Assembly: GCF_002575655.3 (NCBI RefSeq)
Contig: NC_053037.3
Span: 503,758,544 to 503,822,543, forward strand
DNA: 64,000 nucleotides
Direction of reading: 5' to 3'
Origin: Aegilops tauschii subsp. strangulata
Taxonomy: Eukaryota; Streptophyta; Magnoliopsida; Poales; Poaceae
Part shown: piece after piece, positions 36,452 through 49,949 of the stretch
How positions within the stretch are numbered: position 1 is the stretch's first letter
How the letters are laid out: the number at the start of each line of letters is the position of its first letter
Notes under the pieces: model-generated
Database searches by the model: none
The model's input: only the letters and a program-made list of their open reading frames with translations
What the model was told of the DNA's origin: nothing
Position numbers and translations under genes: made by a program

Positions 36452-39400
36452 CAGAACGTGTTGGAAATTGATGACGTCGCTTTGAATGATGCATACTGAA
36501 CGCAAAAATAGGCTGGAGTTCAAATAAGTTTTAAAAACATTGAAGTGCCCGTGTAACAGATGAGTTCTCGTCCGAAACCCTAATACTCCGCAAGAGATTA
36601 TCCAGTTTGTACACGAGGTGCATCCAGTTTTCGCCGTGACCCTCTCTACTCTGTTGCACATGCTATGCGGGTGAAATGATGATACCTTGCCAAGTTCCAA
36701 CATTTTCAGAGTTCATTTTGTAGTGATTTTCAATTTCACCGTCATTTAGCTCTCTAAACAAACCGGTAAATGACTGAAAAACAACAAATGTTGTCAGAAC
36801 GTGTTGGAAATTGATGACGTCGCTTTGAATGATGCATAGTGAACGCAAAAATAGCCTGAAATTCAAATAAGTTTAAAAAACATTGAAGTGCCCGTGTAAC
36901 AGATGAGTTCTCGTCCGAAACCCTGATACTCCGAAAGAGATTGTCCAGTTTGTACACGAGGTGCGTCCAGTTTTCGCCGTGGCCCTCTCTACTCTTTTGC
37001 ACATGCAATGCGGGTGAAACGATGATACCATGCCAAGTTCGAACATTTTCAGAGTTCATTTTGTAGTGATTTTCAATTTCACCGTCATTTAGCTCTCTAA
37101 ACAAATCGGTAAAAGACTGAAAAACAGCAAATGATGTCAGAACGTGTTGGAAATTGATGAAGTCACTTTGAATGATGCATACTGAACGCAAAAATAGGCT
37201 GGAGTTCAAATAAGTTTTAAAAACATTGAAGTGCCCGTGTAACAGATGAGTTCTCGTCCGAAACCCTGATACTCCGAAAGAGATTGTCCAGTTTGTACAC
37301 GAGGTGCATCCAGGTTTCGCCGTGACCCTCTCTACTCTTTTGCACATGCTATGCGGGTGAAATGATGATACCATGCCAACTTCCAACATTTTCAGAGTTC
37401 ATTTTGTAGTGATTTTCAATTTCACCGTCATTTAGCTCTCTAAACAAATCGGTAAATGACTGAAAAACAGCAAATGATGTTAGAACGTGTTGGAAATTGA
37501 TGATGTCGCTTTGAATGATGCATACTGAACGCAAAAATAGGCTGGAGTTCAAATAAGTTTAAAAAACATTGAAGTGCCCGTGTAACAGATGAGTTCTCGT
37601 CCGAAACCCTGATACTCCGAAAGAGATTGTCCAGTTTGTACACGAGGTGCGTCCAATTTTTGCCGTGACCCTCTCTACTCTTTTGCACATGCAATGCGGG
37701 TGAAACGATGATACCATGCCAAGTTCCAACATTTTCAGAGTTCATTTTGTAGTGATTTTCAATTTCACCGTCATTTAGCTCTCTAAACAAATCGGTAAAT
37801 GACTGAAAAACAGCAAATGTTGTCAGAACGTGTTGGAAATTGATGACGTCGCTTTGAATGATGCATACTGAACGCAAAAATAGCCTGAAATTCAAATAAG
37901 TTTAAAAAACATTGAAGTGCCCGTGTAACAGATGAGTTCTCGTCCGAAACCCTGATACTCCGAAAGAGATTGTCCAGTTTGTACACGAGGTGCGTCCAGT
38001 TTTCGCCGTGGCCCTCTCTACTCTTTTGCACATGCAATGCGGGTGAAACGATGATACCATGCCAAGTTCGAACATTTTCAGAGTTCATTTTGTAGTGATT
38101 TTCAATTTCACCGTCATTTAGCTCTCTAAACAAATCGGTAAAAGACTGAAAAACAGCAAATGATGTCAGAACGTGTTGGAAATTGATGAAGTCACTTTGA
38201 ATGATGCATACTGAACGCAAAAATAGGCTGGAGTTCAAATAAGTTTTAAAAACATTGAAGTGCCCGTGTAACAGATGAGTTCTCGTCCGAAACCCTGATA
38301 CTCCGAAAGAGATTGTCCAGTTTGTACACGAGGTGCATCCAGGTTTCGCCGTGACCCTCTCTACTCTTTTGCACATGCTATGCGGGTGAAATGATGATAC
38401 CATGCCAACTTCCAACATTTTCAGAGTTCATTTTGTAGTGATTTTCAATTTCACCGTCATTTAGCTCTCTAAACAAATCGGTAAATGACTGAAAAACAGC
38501 AAATGATGTTAGAACGTGTTGGAAATTGATGATGTCGCTTAGAATGATGCATACTGAACGCAAAAATAGGCTGGAGTTCAAATAAGTTTAAAAAACATTG
38601 AAGTGCCCGTGTAACAGATGAGTTCTCGTCCGAAACCCTGATACTCCGAAAGAGATTGTCCAGTTTGTACACGAGGTGCGTCCAGTTTTTGCCGTGACCC
38701 TCTCTACTCTTTTGCACATGCAATGCGGGTGAAACGATGATACCATGCCAAGTTCCAACATTTTCAGAGTTCATTTTGTAGTGATTTTCAATTTCACCGT
38801 CATTTAGCTCTCTAAACAAATCGGTAAATGACTGAAAAACAGCAAATGTTGTCAGAACGTGTTGGAAATTGATGACGTCGCTTTGAATGATGCATACTGA
38901 ACGCAAAAATAGCCTGAAATTCAAATAAGTTTAAAAAACATTGAAGTGCCCGTGTAACAGATGAGTTCTCGTCCGAAACCCTGATACTCCGAAAGAGATT
39001 GTCCAGTTTGTACACGAGGTGCGTCCAGTTTTCGCCGTGGCCCTCTCTACTCTTTTGCACATGCAATGCGGGTGAAACGATGATACCATGCCAAGTTCGA
39101 ACATTTTCAGAGTTCATTTTGTAGTGATTTTCAATTTCACCGTCATTTAGCTCTCTAAACAAATCGGTAAAAGACTGAAAAACAGCAAATGATGTCAGAA
39201 CGTGTTGGAAATTGATGAAGTCACTTTGAATGATGCATACTGAACGCAAAAATAGGCTGGAGTTCAAATAAGTTTTAAAAACATTGAAGTGCCCGTGTAA
39301 CAGATGAGTTCTCGTCCGAAACCCTGATACTCCGAAAGAGATTGTCCAGTTTGTACACGAGGTGCATCCAGTTTTCGCCGTGACCCTCTCTACTCTTTTG

Positions 39401-41253
39401 CACATGCTATGCGGGTGAAATGATGATACCATGGCAACTTCCAACATTTTCAGAGTTCATTTTGTAGTGATTTTCAATTTCACCGTCATTTAGCTCTCTA
39501 AACAAATCGGTAAATGACTGAAAAACAGCAAATGATGTTAGAACGTGTTGGAAATTGACGATGTCGCTTTGAATGATGCATACTGAACGCAAAAATAGGC
39601 TGGAGTTCAAATAAGTTTAAAAAACATTGAAGTGCCCGTGTAATAGATGAGTTCTCGTCCGAAACCCTGATACTCCGAAAGAGATTGTCCAGTTTGTACA
39701 AGAGGTGCGTCCAGTTTTTGCCGTGACCCTCTCTACTCTTTTGCACATGCAATGCGGGTGAAACGATGATACCATGCCAAGTTCCAACATTTTCAGAGTT
39801 CATTTTGTAGTGATTTTCAATTTCACCGTCATTTAGCTCTCTAAACAAATCGGTAAATGACTGAAAAACAGCAAATGTTGTCAGAACGTGTTGGAAATTG
39901 ATGACGTCGCTTTGAATGATGCATACTGAACGCAAAAATAGGCTGGAGTTCAAATAAGTTTTAAAAACATTGAAGTGCCCGTGTAACAGATGAGTTCTCG
40001 TCCGAAACCCTAATACTCCGAAAGAGATTATCCAGTTTGTACACGAGGTGCATCCAGTTTTCGCCGTGACCCTCTCTACTCTGTTGCACATGCTATGCGG
40101 GTGAAATGATGATACCTTGCCAAGTTCCAACATTTTCAGAGTTCATTTTGTAGTGATTTTCAATTTCACCGTCATTTAGCTCTCTAAACAAATCGATAAA
40201 TGACTGAAAAACATCAAATGTTGTCAGAACGTGTTGGAAATTGATGACGTCGCTTTGAATGATGCATACTGAACGCAAAAATAGCCTGAAATTCAAATAA
40301 GTTTAAAAAACATTGAAGTGCCCGTGTAACAGATGAGTTCTCGTCCGAAACCCTGATACTCCGAAAGTGATTGTCCAGTTTGTACACGAGGTGCGTCCAG
40401 TTTTCATCGTGGCCCTCTCTACTCTTTTGCACATGCAATGCGGGTGAAACGATGATACCATGCCAAGTTCGAACATTTTCAGAGTTCATTTTGTAGTGAT
40501 TTTCAATTTCACCGTCATTTAGCTCTCTAAACAAATCGGTAAAAGACTGAAAAACAGCAAATGATGTCAGAACGTGTTGGAAATTGATGAAGTCACTTTG
40601 AATGATGCATACTGAACGCAAAAATAGGCTGGAGTTCAAATAAGTTTTAAAAACATTGAAGTGCCCGTGTAACAGATGAGTTCTCGTCCGAAACCCTGAT
40701 ACTCCGAAAGAGATTGTCCAGTTTGTACAGGAGGTGCATCCAGTTTTCGCCGTGACCCTCTCTACTCTTTTGCACATGCTATGCGGGTGAAATGATGATA
40801 CCATGCCAACTTCCAACATTTTCAGAGTTCATTTTGTAGTGATTTTCAATTTCACCGTCATTTAGCTCTATAAACAAATCGGTAAATGACTGAAAAACAG
40901 CAAATGATGTTAGAACGTGTTGGAAATTGATGATGTCGCTTTGAATGATGCATACTGAACGCAAAAATAGGCTGGAGTTCAAATAAGTTTAAAAAACATT
41001 GAAGTGCCCGTGTAACAGATGAGTTCTCGTCCGAAACCCTGATACTCCGAAAGAGATTGTCCAGTTTGTACACGAAGTGCATCCAGTTTTCGCCGTGACC
41101 CTCTCTACTCTTTTGCACATGCTATGCGGGTGATATGATGATACCATGCCAACTTCCAACATTTTCAGAGTTCATTTTGTAGTGATTTTCAATTTCACCG
41201 TCATTTAGCTCTATAAACAAATCGGTAAATGACTGAAAAACATCAAATGATGT
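36452..41253. repeat. Trimer higher-order repeat, 1029 bp, three copies, flanked by 4-mer forms
   Basis: Trimer units are 36795-37823, 37824-38852 and 38853-39881, each exactly 1029 bp (3 x 343). The order is tagcctgaaattc with gccgtggccc, then gatgaagtcac with agttttaaaaac, then gatgatgtcgc preceded by gatgttag. A fourth unit is 40225-41253. Monomers at 36452 and 39882, both with ccctaatac, attatccag and ataccttgcc, precede the first and fourth units, so a 4-mer ancestor with one monomer lost in the middle copies is plausible. No short monomers occur here. Private changes include gcatagtgaac (36835) and tcgcttagaat (38538). Confidence 0.92.
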
Positions 41254-43593
41254 TAGAACGTGTTGGAAATTGATGATGTCGCTTTGAATGATGCATACTG
41301 AACGCAAAAATAGGCTGGAGTTCAAATAAGTTTAAAAACATTGAAGTGCCCGTGTAATAGATGAGTTCTCGTCTGAAGCCCAGATACTCCGAAAGAGATT
41401 GTCCAGTTTGTACACGAGGAGCGTCCAGTTTTCGCCGTGACCCTTTCTACTCTTTTGCACATGCTATGCGGGTGAAATGATGATACCATGCCAAGTTCCA
41501 ACATTTTCAGAGTTCATTTTGTAGTGATTTTCAATTTCACCGTCATTTAGCTCTCTAAACAAATCGGTAAATGACTGAAAAACAACAAATGATGTCAGAA
41601 CGTGTTGGAAATTGATGATGTCGCTTTGAATGATGCATACTAAACGCAAAAATAGGCTGCAGTTCAAATAAGTTTAAAAAACATTGAAGTGCCCGTGTAA
41701 CGGATGAGTTCTCGTCCGAAACCCTGATACTCCGAAAGAGATTGTCCAGTTTGTACACGAGGTGCATCCTCTAGTCTTTTGCACATGCTATGCGGGTGAA
41801 ATGATGATACCATGCCAAGTTTCAACATTTTCAGAGTTCGTTTTGTAGTGATTTTCAATTTCGCAGTCATTTAGCTCTCTAAACAAATCGGTAAATGACT
41901 GAAAAATAGTAAATGATGTCAGAACGTGTTGGAAATTTATGATGTCGCTTTGAATGATGCATACTGAACGCAAAAATAGGCTGGAGTTCAAATAAGTTTA
42001 AAAAACATTGAAGTGCCCGTGTAACAGATGAGTTCTCATCCGAAACCCTGATACTCCGAAAGAGATTGTCCAGTTTGTACACGAGGTGCATCCTCTACTC
42101 TTTTGCACATGCTATGCGGGTGAAATGATGATACCATGCCAAGTTCCAACATTTTCAGAGTTCATTTTGTAGTGATTTTCAATTTCACCGTCATTTAGCT
42201 CTCTAAACAAATCGGTAAATGACTGAAAAACAGCAAATGATGTCAGAATGTGTTGGAAATTGATGAGGTCACTTTGAATGATGCATACTGAACGCAAAAA
42301 TTGGCTGGAGTTCAAATAAGTTTAAAAAACATTGAAGTGCCCGTGTAACAGATGAGTTCTCGTCCGAAACCCTGATACTCCGAAAGAGATTGTCCAGTTT
42401 GTACACGAGGTGCATCCTCTACTCTTTTGCACATGCTATGCGGGTGAAATGATGATACCATGCCAAGTTCCAACATTTTCAGAGTTCATTTTGTAGTGAT
42501 TTTCAATTTCACCGTCATTTAGCTCTCTAAACAAATCGGTAAATGACTGAAAACAGCAAATGATGCCAGAACGTGTTGGAAATTGATGATGTCGCTTTGA
42601 ATGATGCATACTAAACGCAAAAATAGGCTGCAGTTCAAATAAGTTTAAAAAACATTGAAGTGCCCGTGTAACAGATGAGTTCTCGTCAGAAACCCTGATA
42701 CTCCGAAAGAGATTGTCCAGTTTGTACACGAGGTGCGTCCAGTTTTCGCCGTGACCCTCTCTACTCTTTTGCACATGCAATGCGGGTGAAACGATGATAC
42801 CATGCCAAGTTCCAACATTTTCAGAGTTCATTTTGTAGTGATTTTCAATCTCACCGTCATTTAGCTCTCTAAACAAATCGGTAAAAGACTAAAAACAGCA
42901 AATGATGTCAGAACGTGTTGGAAATTGATGACGTCACTTTGAATGATGCATACTGAACGCAAAAATAGGCTGGAGTTCAAATAAGTTTAAAAACATTGAA
43001 GTGCCCGTGTAATAGATGAGTTCTCGTCTGAAACCCTGATACTCCGAAAGAGATTGTCCAGTTTGTACACGAGGAGCGTCCTGTTTTCGCCGTGACCCTC
43101 TCTACTCTTTTGCACATGCTATGCGGGTGAAATGATGATACCATGCCAAGTTCCAACATTTTCAGAGTTCATTTTGTAGTGATTTTCAATTTCACCGTTA
43201 TTTAGCTCTCTAAACAAATCGGTAAATGACTGAAAAATAGCAAATGATGTCAGAACGGGTTGGAAATTGATGACGTCGCTTTCAATGATGCATACTGAAC
43301 GCAAAAATAGGCTGGAGTTCAAATAAGTTTAAAAAACATTGAAGTGCCCGTGTAACAGATGAGTTCTCGTCCGAAACCCTGATACTCCGAAAGAGATTGT
43401 CTAGTTTGTACACGAGGTGCATCCAGTTTTCGCCGTGACCCTCTCTACTCTTTTGCACATGCTATGCGGGTGAAATGATGATACCATGCCAACTTCCAAC
43501 ATTTTCAGAGTTCATTTTGTAGTGATTTTCAATTTCACCGTCATTTAGCTCTCTAAACAAATCGGTAAATGACTGAAAAACAGCAAATGATGT
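41254..43593. repeat. Partial copy of the 2321 bp higher-order unit
   Basis: Monomer starts are 41254, 41596, 41920, 42244, 42567, 42909 and 43251. Three consecutive short monomers (41596, 41920, 42244) share ggctgcagttc, tttcgcagtc and gatgaggtcac with monomers at 45973, 46297 and 46621, 4377 bp away. From 42909 onward the match shifts to the monomers at 49608 and 49950, 6699 bp away (gcgtcctg, gaacgggttgg). This segment is thus a junction between two higher-order families. Confidence 0.85.
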
Positions 43594-45307
43594 TAGAACG
43601 TGTTGGAAATTGATGATGTCGCTTTGAATGATGCATACTGAACGCAAAAATAGGCTGGAGTTCAAATAAGTTTAAAAAACATTGAAGTGCCCGTCTAACA
43701 GATGAGTTCTCGTCCGAAACCCTGATACTCCGAAAGAGATTGTCCAGTTTGTACACGAGGTGCGTCCAGTTTTTGCCGTGACCCTCTCTACTCTTTTGCA
43801 CATGCAATGCGGGTGAAACGATCATACCATGCCAAGTTCCAACATTTTCAGAGTTCATTTTGTAGTGATTTTCAATTTCACCGTCATTTAGCTCTCTAAA
43901 CAAATCGGTAAATGACTGAAAAACAGCAAATGTTGTCAGAACGTGTTGGAAATTGATGACGTCGCTTTGAATGATGCATACTGAACGCAAAAATAGGCTG
44001 GAGTTCAAATAAGTTTTAAAAACATTGAAGTGCCCGTGTAACAGATGAGTTCTCATCCGAAACCCTAATACTCCGAAAGAGATTATCCAGTTTGTACACG
44101 AGGTGCATCCAGTTTTCGCCGTGACCCTCTCTACTCTGTTGCACATGCTATGCGGGTGAAATGATGATACCTTGCCAAGTTCCAACATTTTCAGAGTTCA
44201 TTTTGTAGTGATTTTCAATTTCACCGTCATTTAGCTCTCTAAACAAATCGGTAAATGACTGAAAAACAGCAAATGTTGTCAGAACGTGTTGGAAATTGAT
44301 GACGTCGCTTTGAATGATGCATACTGAACGCAAAAATAGCCTGAAATTCAAATAAGTTTAGAAAACATTGAAGTGCCCGTGTAACAGATGAGTTCTCGTC
44401 CGAAACCCTGATACTCCGAAAGAGATTGTCCAGTTTGTACACGAGGTGCGTCCAGTTTTCGCCGTGGCCCTCTCTACTCTTTTGCACATGCAATGCGGGT
44501 GAAACGATGATACCATGCCAAGTTCGAACATTTTCGGAGTTCATTTTGTAGTGATTTTCAATTTCACCGTCATTTAGCTCTCTAAACAAATCGGTAAAAG
44601 ACTGAAAAAGAGCAAATGATGTCAGAACGCGTTGGAAATTGATGAAGTCACTTTGAATGATGCATACTGAACGCAAAAATAGGCTGGAGTTCAAATAAGT
44701 TTTAAAAACATTGAAGTGCCCGTGTAACAGATGAGTTCTCGTCCGAAACCCTGATACTCCGAAAGAGATTGTCCAGTTTGTACAGGAGGTGCATCGAGTT
44801 TTCGCCGTGACCCTCTCTACTCTTTTGCACATGCTATGCGGGTGAAATGATGATACCATGCCAACTTCCAACATTTTCAGAGTTCATTTTGTAGTGATTT
44901 TCAATTTCACCGTCATTAGCTCTATAAACAAATCGGTAAATGACTGAAAAACAGCAAATGATGTTAGAACGTGTTGGAAATTGATGATGTCGCTTTGAAT
45001 GATGCATACTGAACGCAAAAATAGGCTGGAGTTCAAATAAGTTTAAAAAACATTGAAGTGCCCGTGTAACAGATGAGTTCTCGTCCTAAACCCTGATACT
45101 CCGAAAGAGATTGTCCAGTTTGTACACGAGGTGCATCCAGTTTTCGCCGTGACCCTCTCTACTCTTCTGCACATGCAATGCGGGTGAAACGATGATAGCA
45201 TGCCATGTTCCAACATTTTCAGAGTTCATTTTGTAGTGATTTTCAATTTCACCGTCATTTAGCTCTCTAAACAAATCGGTAAAAGACTGAAAAACAACAA
45301 ATGATGT
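43594..45307. repeat. Displaced copy of the 36-41 kb higher-order unit
   Basis: Starts are 43594, 43937, 44280, 44623 and 44965. The order gatgatgtcgc, then ccctaatac with attatccag, then tagcctgaaattc, then gatgaagtcac, then gatgatgtcgc repeats the 4-mer form at 39539-41253. It is enclosed on both sides by the 2321 bp family. The monomer at 44623 has gaacgcgttgg and gtgcatcgag, and the one before the 44965 start lost one base in gtcattagctc. Confidence 0.87.
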
Positions 45308-48300
45308 TAGAACGTGTTGGAAATTGATGACGTCACTTTGAATGATGTATACTGAACGCAAAAATAGGCTGGAGTTCAAATAAGTTTAAAAACATTGAAG
45401 TGCCCGTGTAATAGATGAGTTCTCGTCCGAAACCCAGATACTCCGAAAGAGATTGTCCAGTTTGTACACGAGGAGCGTCCAGTTTTCGCCGTGACCCTTT
45501 CTACTCTTTTGCACATGCTATGCGGGTGAAATGATGATACCATGCCAAGTTCCAACATTTTCAGAGTTCATTTTGTAGTCATTTTCAATTTCACCGTCAT
45601 TTAGCTCTCTAAACAAATCGGTAAATGACTGAAGACAGCAAATGATGTCAGAATGTCTTGGAAATTGATGACGTTGCTTTGAATGATGCATACTGAACGC
45701 AAAAATTGGCTGGAGTTCAAATAAGTTTAAAAAACATTGAAGTGCCCTTGTAACAGATGAGTTCTCGTCCGAAACCCTGATACTCCGAAAGAGATTGTCC
45801 AGTTTGTACACGAGGTGCATCCTCTACTCTTTTGCACATGCTATGCGGGTGAAATGATGATACCATGCCAAGTTCCAACATTTTCAGAGTTCATTTTGTA
45901 GTGATTTTCAATTTCACCGTCATTTAGCTCTCTAAACAAATCGGTAAATGACTGAAAAACAACAAATGATGTCAGAACGTGTTGGAAATTGATGATGTCG
46001 CTTTGAATGATGCATACTAAACGCAAAAATAGGCTGCAGTTCAAATAAGTTTAAAAAACATTGAAGTGCCCGTGTAACAGATGAGTTCTCGTCCGAAACC
46101 CTGATACTCCGAAAGAGATTGTCCAGTTTGTACACGAGGTGCATCCTCTAGTCTTTTGCACATGCTATGCGGGTGAAATGATGATACCATGCCAAGTTTC
46201 AACATTTTCAGAGTTCGTTTTGTAGTGATTTTCAATTTCGCAGTCATTTAGCTCTCTAAACAAATCGGTAAATGACTGAAAAATAGTAAATGATGTCAGA
46301 ACGTGTTGGAAATTGATGATGTCGCTTTGAATGATGCATACTGAACACAAAAATAGGCTGGAGTTCAAATAAGTTTAAAAAACATTGAAGTGCCCGTGTA
46401 ACAGATGAGTTCTCATCCGAAACCCTGATACTCTGAAAGAGATTGTCCAGTTTGTACACGAGGTGCATCCTCTACTCTTTTGCACATGCTATGCGGGTGA
46501 AATGATGATACCATGCCAAGTTCGAACATTTTCAGAGTTCATTTTGTAGTGATTTTCAATTTCACCGTCATTTAGCTCTCTAAACAAATCGGTAAATGAC
46601 TGAAAAACAGCAAATGATGTCAGAATGTGTTGAAAATTGATGAGGTCACTTTGAATGATGCATACTGCACGCAAAAATTGGCTGGAGTTCAAATAAGTTT
46701 AAAAAACATTGAAGTGCCCGTGTAACAGATGAGTTCTCGTCCGAAACCCTGATACTCCGAAAGAGATTGTCCAGTTTGTACACGAGGTGCATCCTCTACT
46801 CTTTTGCACATGCTATGCGGGTGAAATGATGATACCATGCCAAGTTCCAACATTTTCAGAGTTCATTTTGTAGTGATTTTCAATTTCACCGTCATTTAGC
46901 TCTCTAAACAAATCGGTAAATGACTGAAAACAGCAAATGATGTCAGAACGTGTTGGAAATTGATGATGTCGCTTTGAATGATGCATACTAAACGCAAAAA
47001 TAGGCTGCAGTTCAAATAAGTTTAAAAAACATTGAAGTGCCCGTGTAACAGATGAGTTCTCGTTAGAAACCCTGATACTCCGAAAGAGATTATCTAGTTT
47101 GTACACGAGGTGCGTCCAGTTTTCGCCGTGACCCTCTCTACTCTTTTGCACATGCAATGCGGGTGAAACGATGATACCATGCCAAGTTCCAACATTTTCA
47201 GAGTTCATTTTGTAGTGATTTTCAATTTCACCGTCATTTAGCTCTCTAAACAAATCGGTAAAAGACTAAAAAACAGCAAATGATGTCAGAACGTGTTGGA
47301 AATTGATGACGTCACTTTGAATGATGCATACTGAACGCAAAAATAGGCTGGAGTTCAAATAAGTTTAAAAACATTGAAGTGCCCGTGTAACAGATGAGTT
47401 CTCGTCCGAAACCCTGATACTCCGAAAGAGATTGTCCAGTTTGTACACGAGGTGCATCCAGTTTTCGCCGTGACCCTCTCTACTCTTCTGCACATGCAAT
47501 GCGGGTGAAACGATGATAGCATGCCATGTTCCAACATTTTCAGAGTTCATTTTGTAGTGATTTTCAATTTCACCGTCATTTAGCTCTCTAAACAAATCGG
47601 TAAAAGACTGAAAAACAACAAATGATGTTAGAACGTGTTGGAAATTGATGACGTCACTTTGAATGATGTATACTGAACGCAAAAATAGGCTGGAGTTCAA
47701 ATAAGTTTAAAAACATTGAAGTGCCCGTGTAATAGATGAGTTCTCGTCCGAAACCCAGATACTCCGAAAGAGATTGTCCAGTTTGTACACGAGGAGCGTC
47801 CAGTTTTCGCCGTGACCCTTTCTACTCTTTTGCACATGCTATGCGGGTGAAATGATGATACCATGCCAAGTTCCAACATTTTCAGAGTTCATTTTGTAGT
47901 CATTTTCAATTTCACCGTCGTTTAGCTCTCTAAACAAATCGGTAAATGACTGAAGACAGCAAATGATGTCAGAATGTCTTGGAAATTGATGACGTTGCTT
48001 TGAATGATGCATACTGAACGCAAAAATTGGCTGGAGTTCAAATAAGTTTAAAAAACATTGAAGTGCCCTTGTAACAGATGAGTTCTCGTCCGAAACCCTG
48101 ATACTCCGAAAGAGATTGTCCAGTTTGTACACGAGGTGCATCCTCTACTCTTTTGCACATGCTATGCGGGTGAAATGATGATACCATGCCAAGTTCCAAC
48201 ATTTTCAGAGTTCATTTTGTAGTGATTTTCAATTTCACCGTCATTTAGCTCTCTAAACAAATCGGTAAATGACTGAAAAACAACAAATGATGTCAGAACG

Positions 48301-49949
48301 TGTTGGAAATTGATGATGTCGCTTTGAATGATGCATACTAAACGCAAAAATAGGCTGCAGTTCAAATAAGTTTAAAAAACATTGAAGTGCCCGTGTAACA
48401 GATGAGTTCTCGTCCGAAACCCTGATACTCCGAAAGAGATTGTCCAGTTTGTACACGAGGTGCATCCTCTAGTCTTTTGCACATGCTATGCGGGTGAAAT
48501 GATGATACCATGCCAAGTTTCAACATTTTCAGAGTTCGTTTTGTAGTGATTTTCAATTTCGCAGTCATTTAGCTCTCTAAACAAATCGGTAAATGACTGA
48601 AAAATAGTAAATGATGTCAGAACGTGTTGGAAATTGATGATGTCGCTTTGAATGATGCATACTGAACGCAAAAATAGGCTGGAGTTCAAATAAGTTTAAA
48701 AAACATTGAAGTGCCCGTGTAACAGATGAGTTCTCATCCGAAACCCTGATACTCTGAAAGAGATTGTCCAGTTTGTACACGAGGTGCATCCTCTACTCTT
48801 TTGCACATGCTATGCGGGTGAAATGATGATACCATGCCAAGTTCCAACATTTTCAGAGTTCATTTTGTAGTGATTTTCAATTTCACCGTCATTTAGCTCT
48901 CTAAACAAATCGGTAAATGACTGAAAAACAGCAAATGATGTCAGAATGTGTTGAAAATTGATGAGGTCACTTTGAATGATGCATACTGCACGCAAAAATT
49001 GGCTGGAGTTCAAATAAGTTTAAAAAACATTGAAGTGCCCGTGTAACAGATGAGTTCTCGTCCGAAACCCTGATACTCCGAAAGAGATTGTCCAGTTTGT
49101 ACACGAGGTGCATCCTCTACTCTTTTGCACATGCTATGCGGGTGAAATGATGATACCATGCCAAGTTCCAACATTTTCAGAGTTCATTTTGTAGTGATTT
49201 TCAATTTCACCGTCATTTAGCTCTCTAAACAAATCGGTAAATGACTGAAAACAGCAAATGATGTCAGAACGTGTTGGAAATTGATGATGTCGCTTTGAAT
49301 GATGCATACTAAACGCAAAAATAGGCTGCAGTTCAAATAAGTTTAAAAGACATTGAAGTGCCCGTGTAACAGATGAGTTCTCGTCAGAAACCCTGATACT
49401 CCGAAAGAGATTGTCTAGTTTGTACACGAGGTGCGTCCAGTTTTCGCCGTGACCCTCTCTACTCTTTTGCACATGCAATGCGGGTGAAACGATGATACCA
49501 TGCCAAGTTCCAACATTTTCAGAGTTCATTTTGTAGTGATTTTCAATTTCACCGTCATTTAGCTCTCTAAACAAATCGGTAAAAGACTAAAAAACAGCAA
49601 ATGATGTTAGAACGTGTTGGAAATTGATGACGTCACTTTGAATGATGCATACTGAACGCAAAAATAGGCTGGAGTTCAAATAAGTTTAAAAACATTGAAG
49701 TGCCCGTGTAATAGATGAGTTCTCGTCTGAAACCCTGATACTCCGAAAGAGATTGTCCAGTTTGTACACGAGGAGCGTCCTGTTTTCGCCGTGACCCTCT
49801 CTACTCTTTTGCACATGCTATGCGGGTGAAATGATGATACCATGCCAAGTTCCAACATTTTCAGAGTTCATTTTGTAGTGATTTTCAATTTCACCGTTAT
49901 TTAGCTCTCTAAACAAATCGGTAAATGACTGAAAAATAGCAAATGATGT
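45308..49949. repeat. 7-mer higher-order repeat, 2321 bp, two copies
   Basis: Copy 1 is 45308-47628 and copy 2 is 47629-49949. Matched starts are 45308/47629, 45649/47970, 45973/48294, 46297/48618, 46621/48942, 46944/49265 and 47287/49608, all 2321 bp apart. Each copy contains four short monomers in a row, the longest such run in the window. Shared rare features are gaatgatgtatac, gtagtcattttc, gaagacagc, gaatgtcttgg, gcccttgtaac, ggctgcagttc (a PstI site), gcatcctctagtc, tttcgcagtc and ctgcacgc. The last monomers differ, because copy 2 runs into the gcgtcctg family. Confidence 0.92.
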
